DNA of 64,000 nucleotides from Prevotella communis (GTDB lineage: Bacteria; Bacteroidota; Bacteroidia; Bacteroidales; Bacteroidaceae). The notes beneath the pieces are model-generated. The model was not told where the DNA came from and ran no database searches. It worked only from the letters and a program-made list of their open reading frames with translations. Numbering within the stretch: the first letter of the stretch is position 1; each line of letters starts with the position of its first letter. A program made the position numbers and the translations under genes. Shown one piece after another: positions 41,501 through 49,896 of the stretch. The stretch is taken from the NCBI RefSeq assembly GCF_022024115.1, contig NZ_CP091792.1:2790001-2854000 (forward strand), given 5' to 3'.

Positions 41501-43141
41501 GTTGGCATAACTGCGGTTTGTCCCTACCTCATTCTGACCAGGTGCCTTATAGACACATGGTGATTTCTCTGTACCTGGTGAGTCCATGAACTCGTCGAGC
41601 AAATCGCCATCCCAATAGACACGCATATTGACGTGATCATCAGAGAAGCCTGTGTGATTAGAAGCCTTATCAGCTACGAGACTGATGCCAGCCCCACCAG
41701 AGACACCTATAGCACCAGGAATATTATGATAGAAATTGCCTGCCATACAACGACCATTGTCACTGCCGCCACCTGTGGTATAGCGCAAGGTTGACGTAGT
41801 GGCATCGGTATAGGCAATGCCTGGCACCGTAGAACCCTCCAAACAGACGAACTGTTCCAATCCCCAACGATAGGGATCCAAATCACCGCAATGCTGGGCA
41901 TCACCATGACCAAAGCCCGTGGTAGAGAGTCCATAGCCCGTATCGTCGATCATCATGGAGCCGAATACGATCTCATCGCGTCCATCCATATCCACATCAG
42001 CAATGGCGAAGTTATGGAAACCATTACCAAACCAAGGAGAATTGCCGTCGTAGCAATTCCAGCGCCAACGCTGCGTCAACTCGTGGGTCTCCTTGTTCAC
42101 ATCAAGGGCACAGAACTTATGGCGCGTATAACAGCCACGTCCCAAAAAGATACTGGCATTACGACCATCCAGATAAGGTGCACCAAAGTAATGCTTGGTT
42201 GCACGGTGGCCTGTATCGTTAGCACCCCAAACCGCAGCATAGTCGCTCTCGCCACTCTCAAAACGAGGTAGTGGATAGGCCTCAGGCGTCCAGTTGGCAT
42301 TACCATCCCAAGCATAGGGCACACCCGTAGCACCATCCATATATAATAGGTATTCTGCACCAGCCTTGGTATATTCATCACGTGGCGCATAATAGTTCAT
42401 GTTGCCAATCTGGATATCACCCTTCGTAGCCGTATGGATAATCATATTATCGGCACCACGCATCAGAGCCTCGGCCTTGCCGTCCTGATCCCAGTCATAG
42501 AGAATCAGGTCAAACTGCTCATCAGGTCCTGCCATCAGGTTGGGTCCCATATCTATGGACCAGAGCAGCGTGCCGTCCATCTTATAACACTCATGACGGT
42601 TGAAGTCGGTCTTGTTGGTTGACTCACGCAGATTACCAGAGTCGTTACGACGCTTCACCACGAACTCCATCTGTCCGTCGCCATCGACATCGGCCACCGA
42701 ACAGTCGTTCAGCGTATAGCCAGAAGTCACATCATCGCCATTACGATTAGTCACCGCCGCCACAGGAATTTCCCAATACTGGTGATCCCAAGGCGTGCAT
42801 GAAGCAGCCAGGTCAGTACGTTCCGTTCCCCTAATCACAGGCACCACCTTATAGACGGATGTCTTCGTACCACTATTGTCCTGATAGTTTGAAACCGTCA
42901 GGTTGCTGGCAATCTTCTCTGTGCCACGATACAGATTATATTTCGTGTCGTAGTATTCAGTAGGCAGGATACGCCAACTGACGAAAATACCAGTTCCAGA
43001 CACGCCATAGCGATCATCCTGACCTGTCTTGTCACCCTGAGGAATAGCCACAAGACCACGTGACAGATTGTCGGCAATGCGCTGTGCATGAGCATTCACA
43101 GCTACCACAGCCATAAAAAGTCCCAATAACACCTTTTTCAT
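38561..43141 (-). CDS. PL11 rhamnogalacturonan lyase fused to autotransporter-type beta-strand repeats
   Basis: PL11 enzymes cleave rhamnogalacturonan-I by beta-elimination. The 1526-residue protein has a signal peptide (1-19), then a PL11 domain to about 640: SRGLVAIPQ, YTLNDCSVADVDGDGQMEF, the calcium-binding DWDQDGKAEALMR and DVDMDGRDEIVFGSM, GDILGDWREEIVTR and VGYNQPPHPSFFLG. From about 690 to 1470 it has repeated autotransporter-associated strand units (GEGILVLPNV, NGNGNVIFNNWNHIGSTVVNGGKL, RGTGKMTMTEGKM), predicting a long beta-helix. A tail (YDLQGRKINGQ ... GIYIRGGKKVIIR) closes it. It follows GH28 closely and is probably co-transcribed with it. Confidence 0.9.
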   Translation of the reverse strand: MKKVLLGLFMAVVAVNAHAQRIADNLSRGLVAIPQGDKTGQDDRYGVSGTGIFVSWRILPTEYYDTKYNLYRGTEKIASNLTVSNYQDNSGTKTSVYKVVPVIRGTERTDLAASCTPWDHQYWEIPVAAVTNRNGDDVTSGYTLNDCSVADVDGDGQMEFVVKRRNDSGNLRESTNKTDFNRHECYKMDGTLLWSIDMGPNLMAGPDEQFDLILYDWDQDGKAEALMRGADNMIIHTATKGDIQIGNMNYYAPRDEYTKAGAEYLLYMDGATGVPYAWDGNANWTPEAYPLPRFESGESDYAAVWGANDTGHRATKHYFGAPYLDGRNASIFLGRGCYTRHKFCALDVNKETHELTQRWRWNCYDGNSPWFGNGFHNFAIADVDMDGRDEIVFGSMMIDDTGYGLSTTGFGHGDAQHCGDLDPYRWGLEQFVCLEGSTVPGIAYTDATTSTLRYTTGGGSDNGRCMAGNFYHNIPGAIGVSGGAGISLVADKASNHTGFSDDHVNMRVYWDGDLLDEFMDSPGTEKSPCVYKAPGQNEVGTNRSYANSRCWMGQGNLNNSSKNNPCFLGDILGDWREEIVTRTSDKLIIQTTSYPSPWGITTLWADHEYRNAMAWQSVGYNQPPHPSFFLGEMEGITKEPPAVVMEGRTEVSGTIQTTDDHLLISGYENKSIAVADGASPYILTVNAPAWVKGSGAQQAVASTPKQPAQTVETYTTTLTGGAFSGATRIIKQGEGILVLPNVTEKHTGETNVWQGTLVFDGKMESSPVWLNRHTTLISNGGQFMGGLKADYNATIYPGGKDNVGAITASTLELGFGSRIVIDGSNGQLDKINANTLTVEAKTDDVWKEFGPRYKTPVILLNYAGTLEAGTYELGSIGSVNGDVSDLLIEGIGNSLKASLAYQDGKLLLVVEGMREAGQVTWNGISDNSIWQQAVSENFLYDGQASYMASGDDVVFDDNAASTNVVISGAVSPKSVTFNNETTNYTLSGDSIVGMGSIIKNGNGNVIFNNWNHIGSTVVNGGKLTVAMLANNAGQDWGSLGSASSPITLNDGTTLVTNGTIITDQTLNVSGETTIEVPNGKSVIFNKAIKGSGAIVNKTGAGSLELGTVTNTFAKLVVKAGTVTSNYNSSYTETLPKTVEFQGGTIWGANNESTNINNSTNFVVPQGKTGSFYSGFRSTYTGTLTGAGTFNVYTGGVRAYFNGNWSAFEGTINIGKNNRQNKKSYDPEFLLGNTNGMPKAVVNVNANARLQNQGKSIRVKKFGGTGALVGTGTWIVDCDENFTLTTEVGITSERTDDYGNTIAVSASPLTKRGTGKMTMTEGKMNGVLTIENGTVAAYKYKPASLLNGSNNTIVKGSGRLAGQMLLNNLSVQSGGEVVPCASAVIETSPGTITCNNTITVNDGAVVNFLVNASKNSTLTTKNLTINGTIKVTFTASRELNVGDELKLWTVSGTFSGTPKFELPEAYTWDTSRISEGIISVTAISTGIRSSFIDADSKNVYDLQGRKINGQQTKAGIYIRGGKKVIIR

Positions 43142-43243
43142 ATCTTTCTTTTTTTGATTTGTTTGTTTTCTCAGTTTACTTTCTTATCACCTGTTCAACG
43201 CCCTCTTCCGTCGGCGCATCCAGATGTCGTATCACGTCATTCT

Positions 43244-44623
43244 TCACGTCATCAAGCAGCACGGCAGGCCGATAGTCAGGAGTTCATAGCGGAAAGTCAC
43301 ATCATTCACATACAACCCATCTACATGACGGGCATAGAGTCCATAGGCAGGCGTCCATCCAGCGAATTTCGGCTCAGGATAGTTCGTGCCTTGTTCACGA
43401 TAGTTCTTATCTGCCAAGTCCTTTGTGCCATCGCCTTTAAAGTAAAGACGAATGTTTGACAACCACACATTCTTCACAGGAACGCCAGGCATACCTGTAA
43501 CGATGATGCTGCAAAGCGAGTCGCAGTCATCGGCTATGACATTGGATATCTGGATATCGCGAGCCGTAGAAGGTGTCGTCACCTCCTTGGGACCTCGATT
43601 TCGACAGCCCGTAGTAATATAAATAGGATAATGATGTACGTGACTCATCGTGATGTTCGACACCACGATATTCTCCATCCGGCCCTGATCCACCTCCTCG
43701 AAAGCCAGTCCACTACTATACATAAAGGTGCAGTTGGTAAGTGAGATATTGCGATAGCCGCCATTGCTCTCCGTGCCCAACTTAAAGCGTCCGCACACCC
43801 AGTTGACAGGTTCGGGGATATAGGTGCCGTCAAGCAACGTGCCACATTTATAGCCTGTGATATTACAGTTGCTGATAGCGATATGCTCACAGAGCACAGG
43901 CTTCTTCAGGGCATACGAGGACTTGAGCACTAAGGCATCGTCACGCGGTGTGTTGATACGACAATTGGTAATGGTCATATATTTACAACAGTCGATATCG
44001 AAGCCATCACGATTCGTGTCGATAGTTACATTATCAATGGTTGAGAGGTCGCATCCTGTCATGATAATGCCAAAGTGACCTCCACGATAGATGGTGATGT
44101 CACGAATCGTCACCTGGCGACATAGTTTCAGAGCGATAGCCTTGTCGCCTGTGCCGATAGAGCCACCCTGGATATTACCGCTATTCTCTGTATCCTTGTG
44201 CGTGAGTCCCTTACCGTCAATCATGCCGTGACCAGTGATGCTGACGTTTTTCTCGCCTTCAGCCCAGATCAGCGAATTATGGAAATAGGTATGTCCGCCA
44301 TCCTGATACTCTGGGAAATCGAACGGCTCTGATGCGTCGTAGGCATTCATCTTTGCAGGTGCTGCCAAGATGGTGCAGCCAGCCGAAAGATGCAGGTCGA
44401 TATTGGACTTCATCCTGATACTACCACATAGATAGGTGCCTGCAGGCAGTAACACCTGCCCTCCTCCATCGCGAACAGCAGCCTCAATGGCTGCATTAAT
44501 CGCAGGTGAGTCCAGCGTTTGTCCGTCACCTTTAGCACCAAAATCACGCACGTTGTAAACGCCTGTGGCAGAAACTGCGCCACAGCACAAAAGAAAGAAT
44601 AGTTGTATCAGTAGTTGTTTCAT
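43244..44623 (-). CDS. GH28 polygalacturonase-type hydrolase with C-terminal frameshift
   Basis: GH28 enzymes hydrolyse galacturonan or rhamnogalacturonan. The right-handed beta-helix protein has a signal peptide, the N-terminal YNVRDFGAKGDG, catalytic segments with Asp in NRDGFDID and RDDALVLKS, and KLGTES. The ATG at 44623 is chosen because the -7 box lies at 44649-44642, inside a longer frame reaching 44644. The last codons read ELLTIGLPCCLMT-stop. Restoring one base near 43279-43282 gives the usual ending PDYRPAVLLDDVKND and on to GVEQVIRK, stopping at 43176. So the gene is shortened by about 22 residues with a garbled end, either a real mutation or a sequencing error. Activity may survive because the catalytic helix is complete. 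Confidence 0.88.
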   Translation of the reverse strand: MKQLLIQLFFLLCCGAVSATGVYNVRDFGAKGDGQTLDSPAINAAIEAAVRDGGGQVLLPAGTYLCGSIRMKSNIDLHLSAGCTILAAPAKMNAYDASEPFDFPEYQDGGHTYFHNSLIWAEGEKNVSITGHGMIDGKGLTHKDTENSGNIQGGSIGTGDKAIALKLCRQVTIRDITIYRGGHFGIIMTGCDLSTIDNVTIDTNRDGFDIDCCKYMTITNCRINTPRDDALVLKSSYALKKPVLCEHIAISNCNITGYKCGTLLDGTYIPEPVNWVCGRFKLGTESNGGYRNISLTNCTFMYSSGLAFEEVDQGRMENIVVSNITMSHVHHYPIYITTGCRNRGPKEVTTPSTARDIQISNVIADDCDSLCSIIVTGMPGVPVKNVWLSNIRLYFKGDGTKDLADKNYREQGTNYPEPKFAGWTPAYGLYARHVDGLYVNDVTFRYELLTIGLPCCLMT

Positions 44624-44640
44624 AGACGTAGTTGTTGGGT

Positions 44641-44716
44641 GCAAAGATAGTGCATTTATTGACTTAAAGCAAGAAAAGCACTACCTAAAATTTGCCTTTT
44701 ACCTATAGTTTTTGAA
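44641..44716 (-). promoter_or_regulatory. Promoter and operator B of the GH28-PL11 unit
   Basis: Minus strand TTG, 20 bases, TATCTTTG (44649-44642). Two exact TAGGTA hexamers (44687-44682 and 44705-44700) are spaced 18 bases upstream of the -33 box. The inverted repeat present in element A is kept with two mismatches in one arm. Gapless 68/76 identity to 38480-38555 suggests a common regulator binding both. Confidence 0.8.
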
Positions 44717-44786
44717 CAAACACGTTAAGAGAAAGGTATTATCTGCAACATTATTCTTATTTCCACGACGTGGGATAAGAAAACGA

Positions 44787-44813
44787 CCCTCGCTCTGGAA
44801 TCAGAAGCGAGGG
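44787..44813 (-). terminator. Hairpin terminator after the SGNH esterase gene
   Basis: An 8-bp perfect stem (CCCTCGCT at 44787-44794, AGCGAGGG at 44806-44813), 11-base loop, followed on the minus strand by TCGTTTTCTTAT. It separates this gene from the GH28 promoter. Confidence 0.7.
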
Positions 44814-44866
44814 CAGTAAGAGTTCTAAGGTCTATTTGCTCGACAATCAGGCGTAGTCTGGGACTA

Positions 44867-45682
44867 TCAGAATACGCATGGCAGGGCAAGCAACTGGTAA
44901 TAGAGGGTACGGGCCAAGCGCTCGTGCCCTTTATCATTGGGATGCAGGCGATCAGTGTCTGCATTGTTGAAATAGGAAGCGTACTGGTCCATCAAGGGGA
45001 AGAGTCCACCCAGGGCATTCCAGTCAATAACGGGGACTGCCCAGATATTGCCTGCCTGCTTCACAGCCTCAACATAGACATCCAGATACTCGCCACACTG
45101 GTTGGTATACGACTCGTCGCACTGCCAGTTCTTCTCGTTAGCATGGAAGTCGGCACGATGGATAGGCGTGAGGAGCACTATCTGCTTCGTGGGGAAGGTA
45201 CGCTTCAGGGAGTCCATAGCGATATTGATACGTCCGCAATAGGTATTGGGATCCATTGACGGGGTGCGCTGACGGCGTGTCACCATCTTCTTAGGCTGTC
45301 CGTGTCCGTACTCCACCTGTGCCTCGTGCTCGTCCCACCACTTACCAACTGGCACACCATTATTATAGTCGTTGGTACCCATGAAGACAATGATGGCATC
45401 CACATCCTGTCCATGTTCACGGAGCAGCTTATCCGTCTGACGGGGGATATCGTTCCACTGGCGTCCACTCACGCCATAGACGTAGGCCTCGATACCGAGC
45501 CAGTCAGAGAGCAAGCCCCAGAATTTCTTCTTCGACGCCTTATTATTGGGGTCGGTAATAGAATCACCGAAATAAGCCACACGCTTACCCTGCCAAGGGT
45601 GCTGAACGATGGTACTGGGCTGGGCAAAGCCTAATGACAGTTGACATATGACAAATAAAGAACTAATCAGTAAACGTTTCAT
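44867..45682 (-). CDS. Secreted SGNH/GDSL esterase, probable rhamnogalacturonan acetylesterase
   Basis: A 271-residue protein with a signal peptide (about 1-20). SGNH blocks: Ser41 in FGDSITD, Gly in GVSGRQW (block II, about residue 73), Asn104 in MGTNDY, and Asp244/His247 in DRLHPND. It lies in a rhamnogalacturonan locus directly after GH115, which suggests removal of O-acetyl groups from pectin; the exact substrate is inferred. Separated from GH115 by 10 bases. Confidence 0.85.
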   Translation of the reverse strand: MKRLLISSLFVICQLSLGFAQPSTIVQHPWQGKRVAYFGDSITDPNNKASKKKFWGLLSDWLGIEAYVYGVSGRQWNDIPRQTDKLLREHGQDVDAIIVFMGTNDYNNGVPVGKWWDEHEAQVEYGHGQPKKMVTRRQRTPSMDPNTYCGRINIAMDSLKRTFPTKQIVLLTPIHRADFHANEKNWQCDESYTNQCGEYLDVYVEAVKQAGNIWAVPVIDWNALGGLFPLMDQYASYFNNADTDRLHPNDKGHERLARTLYYQLLALPCVF

Positions 45683-45692
45683 ATCTTATTCG

Positions 45693-47957
45693 TTATTTAT
45701 TTACAGGAATTACATAAAACTGTCGATTGGGACAGAAGTCTATCATCCACTGGTCAACGATGATGTGCTCATCGAGGGCTTTTATCTTCAACGTATGCGG
45801 ACCCTTGGCCAGATGAACAGGTGTCTTATTCAACGACTGTCCCCGCAAGACACTCTGTTTCCAGCGCTCCGAGCGATAAGGCGTCTTCAGCGAGATGACG
45901 ACAGGCTCTTGGTCATCAATCGTCACCTGATAACGCAGGTCGCCACGATTGCTGGGCTGGGTAGGTATCATCGCGGTATAGAGAACGGCCTCGCCCTCGG
46001 ATGGGCTATCGAAATCGTACATAAGTGCAGCATCTTTTGTTAGAGCTACGGCATTCATCGAGTGACCCAGCATGGAGACTACAGACACGCCATTTGAGGC
46101 TGTCTGGTAGTCGCAGGCATTGCGGGCTATCAGGCGTCCTATGGAAGGATGCTGCGGGAACTTGGTATGCACTTTTCCAAAAACGGGCAGGTCGCGAGGG
46201 GCTGCCGACATCAGGCCACGCCATTTGCCGCCATTCATGGCATTATAGCGCTCTGTCAACTGTTGTATTTCCTCGTAAGCTTGCAAACTGGCGGGCTCAT
46301 TAGCCAACATCTTCCGGGTCATTGCCGCAGCAGCATGAACGGGATAGAGCACATGGGCGAAGTAGGCATCCTGACGTCCCACATTCACCAACGGGCGCCA
46401 GGTATCAACAACTGCCTCTATACGGGCAAAGGCTTCCATGCGCTCATAGCCTTCCTGCAAGGAAAACTCCGTATAGTCAGGTACCGACTTTCCTCCAGGA
46501 TACTTCTTCTTATCGAGTTCAACCTGCGTCCAGCCCATAAACTCTGGCTTACGAATAGCATTGAGATGATAGAACTCCTTCATAGCAGGAAAGACAGCAT
46601 TACCAACCTGTGCTCCAAACTGCGTACAAAGCCAACGCTGCAAATGCAGATCTAGTGGAGAGTTTATATCCCATGCCAAATCCAGAAACAGCTCCAAATC
46701 ATACGCCGCCACCTTCGGATCATGCACGTTGGCAATCCAAAGCTTACGACAGTTGTGGTCATAGGCCGTACGCATCTCATGATAGATAAGTCCGGGCTGG
46801 GTGGTAGTCAGCCATAAGTAATCATGGGGACGTCCCCAGTAAGAGAGATGATAATAGACGCCTCCCCCACCCCTGCGCTTCTGCTGGTTGGCATCGGGCA
46901 GGCGTGTCAAGTAACCATAGTTATCGTCGCACCACATCAGCGTGACATCATCGGGCACACGCAGTCCGCTCTCCATAATCTCGAGCACCTCCTTATAAGG
47001 AATAAAGACCTGAGGCACCTGCTCCACATTCTTACTGTAGTACTGCCGGATAAGTTGGCGCTGATCGTCGATGACCTGCTGAAGAGCCGCGAGTTGTTCC
47101 TGTTTGGTCTTCACACCTTCCATCGCCCCGTCGTGGATGCCACGCATGCCTATGGTAAAGAGTTTCTCTGAACCTTTCACCTCCTTCAGGCGTTCTATCC
47201 AATACTGTTGTACCTGCTGGTGATTGGTGATATAGTTATACGAGCCACGGGTATCACGGTTCCACTCTGCCACATTGTTTCTGAGCAAAGGTTCGCAATG
47301 GGAAGAACCTACAACAATACCAAACGAGTCTGCCATCTCACGATTACCAGGTACGGTAAAGAAGCCTGGCGTGCCTTCGTGCATAGCAGGCCAGATGGTA
47401 TTGGCACGCAGACGCAACATCAGTTCAAAGAGCCGACGATAGGTCTGCGGTCCCATCTTATCCTTGGACCACTGACGCAGGCTCCAGTCCTCATCATTAA
47501 TGAAGATGCCTCGATAAGCCACAGAAGGTGTATGCTCTATACAGAAGGTGTCGGCCACAGAGATTGGAGTAGATCGGGAATAGGGACGCACATCACCCCA
47601 CCACACCCAAGGAGAGACACCAGCCATACGCGATAGCTCCAACAGCCCATAGGCCGTGCCACGGGCATTATGTCCCTCGACAACGAGTTGACCTTTCTGC
47701 ACACTCAAACAGAAGCCATCATCACTGCCCTTGCCCTGAATGATACGGATGGCGGCCTCACGAGCCGCAACAGGTTTCATGCCTGTCACCAGTTGCATAT
47801 CATCACAAAACATCCGGAGGGCTTGCTTCACAACAGGGTCAACCCTGCCTGCCAGTTGGTAACTGACAGAATGCTGCCCGTCGAACCACACCACATTGGA
47901 GGCCATCGAAGAAAGGCATACACCAAGAAAAAGGAGTATCAGTAGTCTGTGTCTCAT
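45693..47957 (-). CDS. GH115-family glycoside hydrolase
   Basis: GH115 enzymes release (methyl)glucuronic acid from xylan or related side chains, and some act on arabinogalactan or pectin. The 754-residue protein has a signal peptide (1-19), an N-terminal GH20-like beta/alpha domain (DGFCLSVQKGQLVVEGHNARG), then YRGIFINDEDWSLRQW, RLRANTIWPAMHEG, PDDVTLMWCDDNYGYLTRLP and VYYHLSYWGRPHDYLWL, all hallmarks of GH115. The C-terminal beta domain seems shorter than in the largest members. It starts 4 bases after PL4, so one transcript is likely. Confidence 0.9.
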   Translation of the reverse strand: MRHRLLILLFLGVCLSSMASNVVWFDGQHSVSYQLAGRVDPVVKQALRMFCDDMQLVTGMKPVAAREAAIRIIQGKGSDDGFCLSVQKGQLVVEGHNARGTAYGLLELSRMAGVSPWVWWGDVRPYSRSTPISVADTFCIEHTPSVAYRGIFINDEDWSLRQWSKDKMGPQTYRRLFELMLRLRANTIWPAMHEGTPGFFTVPGNREMADSFGIVVGSSHCEPLLRNNVAEWNRDTRGSYNYITNHQQVQQYWIERLKEVKGSEKLFTIGMRGIHDGAMEGVKTKQEQLAALQQVIDDQRQLIRQYYSKNVEQVPQVFIPYKEVLEIMESGLRVPDDVTLMWCDDNYGYLTRLPDANQQKRRGGGGVYYHLSYWGRPHDYLWLTTTQPGLIYHEMRTAYDHNCRKLWIANVHDPKVAAYDLELFLDLAWDINSPLDLHLQRWLCTQFGAQVGNAVFPAMKEFYHLNAIRKPEFMGWTQVELDKKKYPGGKSVPDYTEFSLQEGYERMEAFARIEAVVDTWRPLVNVGRQDAYFAHVLYPVHAAAAMTRKMLANEPASLQAYEEIQQLTERYNAMNGGKWRGLMSAAPRDLPVFGKVHTKFPQHPSIGRLIARNACDYQTASNGVSVVSMLGHSMNAVALTKDAALMYDFDSPSEGEAVLYTAMIPTQPSNRGDLRYQVTIDDQEPVVISLKTPYRSERWKQSVLRGQSLNKTPVHLAKGPHTLKIKALDEHIIVDQWMIDFCPNRQFYVIPVNK

Positions 47958-47961
47958 CTTA

Positions 47962-49821
47962 CTATTGAAGTATTGTTCCTGTCAGTGAATAACGGTGACC
48001 TGCCTGCTCTATCACAAGACGCCCGTTGACGATATGCTTAAAGGGGGTGCTGCTGCCAGCCACAGACTCACGGATGGCTTCCACGCCAGAGGTGACAAGA
48101 CTGCCAGCCTCCAGTTTGATGCAGTCATAGAGAATGCCATTCTTGCCACCTGTGTTACTGGTCTGGAAGGTAATGAGGTTAGTGCCTACCTTCAGATCGG
48201 TGCAGGGGAAGTCAACGGTATAGAGATAATGGCGGCCGCTGTTCACGGCACTGCGATAGACTGAGGCATCCTTATAGCCTGGCTTCCACGTGGCTTTCAC
48301 CGTACCGTTGAGCTTCACGGCAACAGTGGCTTTCTCACTGGCACATCCTGCGATAGAAGCCGTGAGGTAAGCACGCCCGGAGGGGCGCTCATCCACATTG
48401 AACTTCACCGTCCATGTGCCGTCCTTGGTCTGGGCATAATACCAGTCGGTATTCTCCTTGCTCTCGCCAATGGTATAGGTCAGCGTCTGTGGCACCTGTT
48501 CCCAAAGGCCATACTGACGGGGGACATCACTCAGGCAGAACTCGCTGCTGCGTCGGTCGTTCTGACCAATCATCCACAGCATCTCACTATATTTCTTGGG
48601 TGTCCACGAGATAGTGCCCAGGTCATTGTCGCCTGCGCTGACGGTGATATCATCCTGCTCCAGCATATCGGTCACCTCGCCAGCCTTCGCGTAGGCAAAG
48701 AGGTTATAGTCGCCAGGACGTACATGCTTCAGTTCAAAATCGCCATTTGCGTCGGTCAGTGTCCAGAACTGATAACCGTGCATCATTGTCAGGGGATCTT
48801 TTCCCTTCTCCTGAGCCAGGATAACACGTACGCTGTCGTTGCGCTGGCCTGTGGTCACATTCAGATGACCACGCACCGTACCGCGCTCACGGGGATAGAG
48901 GTCGTTCTCGAACCACTGGTAGGGCCACTCTGCCACCTCCTTTGCCCACTGGTTACGGGCACTGGTCACAGGATTCTTACTGTAGGTCGTGCAGATAAGG
49001 AACGGGCCATAGAGTTTCTGCTCGCCCTCGTTCAGCACCATTGCCTGTCCACCGAAGTGCTCGCCTTGCAACATCTGGATGGTGATGGGCGACTTACTGG
49101 TGGCATGGACGGTGAGTTCCTGACGCTCGCATCCGCCATTAATCCATTCGTAGCTCACGGGGATATTATAGAGGCCATAGTAGGTATTGTCACGCAGGCC
49201 GTGCAGGGTATCGCGCTCAATATAGTTGGCCCAGTTATATTTTGTATAGACACTACCATCGCTCAGATAATAGGTAGCGTCCTGAATCGTATTCTCTTCC
49301 TTTTCGGCAGTAGCCATCTCGCTATTCGAGGGGATACGTCCGTTCATGCGCCAGTCCACGTAGCCATTCAGCATATTGTCGCTCAGGCGGGCACAGACAC
49401 GTGCCTCCTTGATTGGCTCGTTAGCAGAGGTTGCAGTACCCGTAGCAATGACATACGAATAAAGGCCGGGCACACCTTTACGCATGATAAATCCCTGTTC
49501 AAAAATGGTGTTGCCGGAGGTAGCGCTATAGAGCACCTCACAATGTTCAGCAGTATTCTTGATAACAGTCACCTTCGAGGGACTGAGACCTTTGTTGCCT
49601 TCGGATGTGGTATAGTCGAAATAGATGCCATTGCTCGACAGGAACTCTGTACCCTTACGCTGCAATGAACTGACACGTCCGTTGCTGTTAATGGTAATAC
49701 TCCACGTGCCGTCAGACATCTTGGTTGTCATGCCGCTGACTGTCATCGTCACATCACCATCGGCTGCCATAGCACCCAACGACAGAAGAAAAGCAGATAA
49801 TGATAGTAGTAGTTTAGTCAT
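47962..49821 (-). CDS. PL4 rhamnogalacturonan lyase
   Basis: PL4 lyases cleave the rhamnose-galacturonate bond of rhamnogalacturonan-I. The 619-residue protein has a signal peptide (1-19), an N-terminal beta-sandwich lyase domain (about 20-310, with YFDYTTSEGNKGL and YNWANYIERDTLHGL), an FnIII-like domain (about 315-410, RGTVRGHLNV ... VRPGDYNLFAYA) and a galactose-binding-like C-terminal domain (about 430-580). A short tail (NGRLVIEQAGHRYSLTGTI) follows. This three-domain order is that of fungal and bacterial PL4. Confidence 0.88.
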   Translation of the reverse strand: MTKLLLSLSAFLLSLGAMAADGDVTMTVSGMTTKMSDGTWSITINSNGRVSSLQRKGTEFLSSNGIYFDYTTSEGNKGLSPSKVTVIKNTAEHCEVLYSATSGNTIFEQGFIMRKGVPGLYSYVIATGTATSANEPIKEARVCARLSDNMLNGYVDWRMNGRIPSNSEMATAEKEENTIQDATYYLSDGSVYTKYNWANYIERDTLHGLRDNTYYGLYNIPVSYEWINGGCERQELTVHATSKSPITIQMLQGEHFGGQAMVLNEGEQKLYGPFLICTTYSKNPVTSARNQWAKEVAEWPYQWFENDLYPRERGTVRGHLNVTTGQRNDSVRVILAQEKGKDPLTMMHGYQFWTLTDANGDFELKHVRPGDYNLFAYAKAGEVTDMLEQDDITVSAGDNDLGTISWTPKKYSEMLWMIGQNDRRSSEFCLSDVPRQYGLWEQVPQTLTYTIGESKENTDWYYAQTKDGTWTVKFNVDERPSGRAYLTASIAGCASEKATVAVKLNGTVKATWKPGYKDASVYRSAVNSGRHYLYTVDFPCTDLKVGTNLITFQTSNTGGKNGILYDCIKLEAGSLVTSGVEAIRESVAGSSTPFKHIVNGRLVIEQAGHRYSLTGTILQ

Positions 49822-49836
49822 AAGTTTTAATAAAAA

Positions 49837-49878
49837 GCCACGAATTTCGCGGGGTATTCATCCAACGAAATTCGTGGC
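49837..49878 (-). terminator. Rho-independent terminator after the 569-residue protein gene
   Basis: A perfect 13-bp stem (GCCACGAATTTCG at 49837-49849, CGAAATTCGTGGC at 49866-49878), 16-base loop, then TTTTTATT on the minus strand. It sits between this gene and PL4, so PL4-GH115-SGNH must be read by read-through or an unseen promoter. Confidence 0.8.
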
Positions 49879-49896
49879 CGTATTGTTATATTTGAA

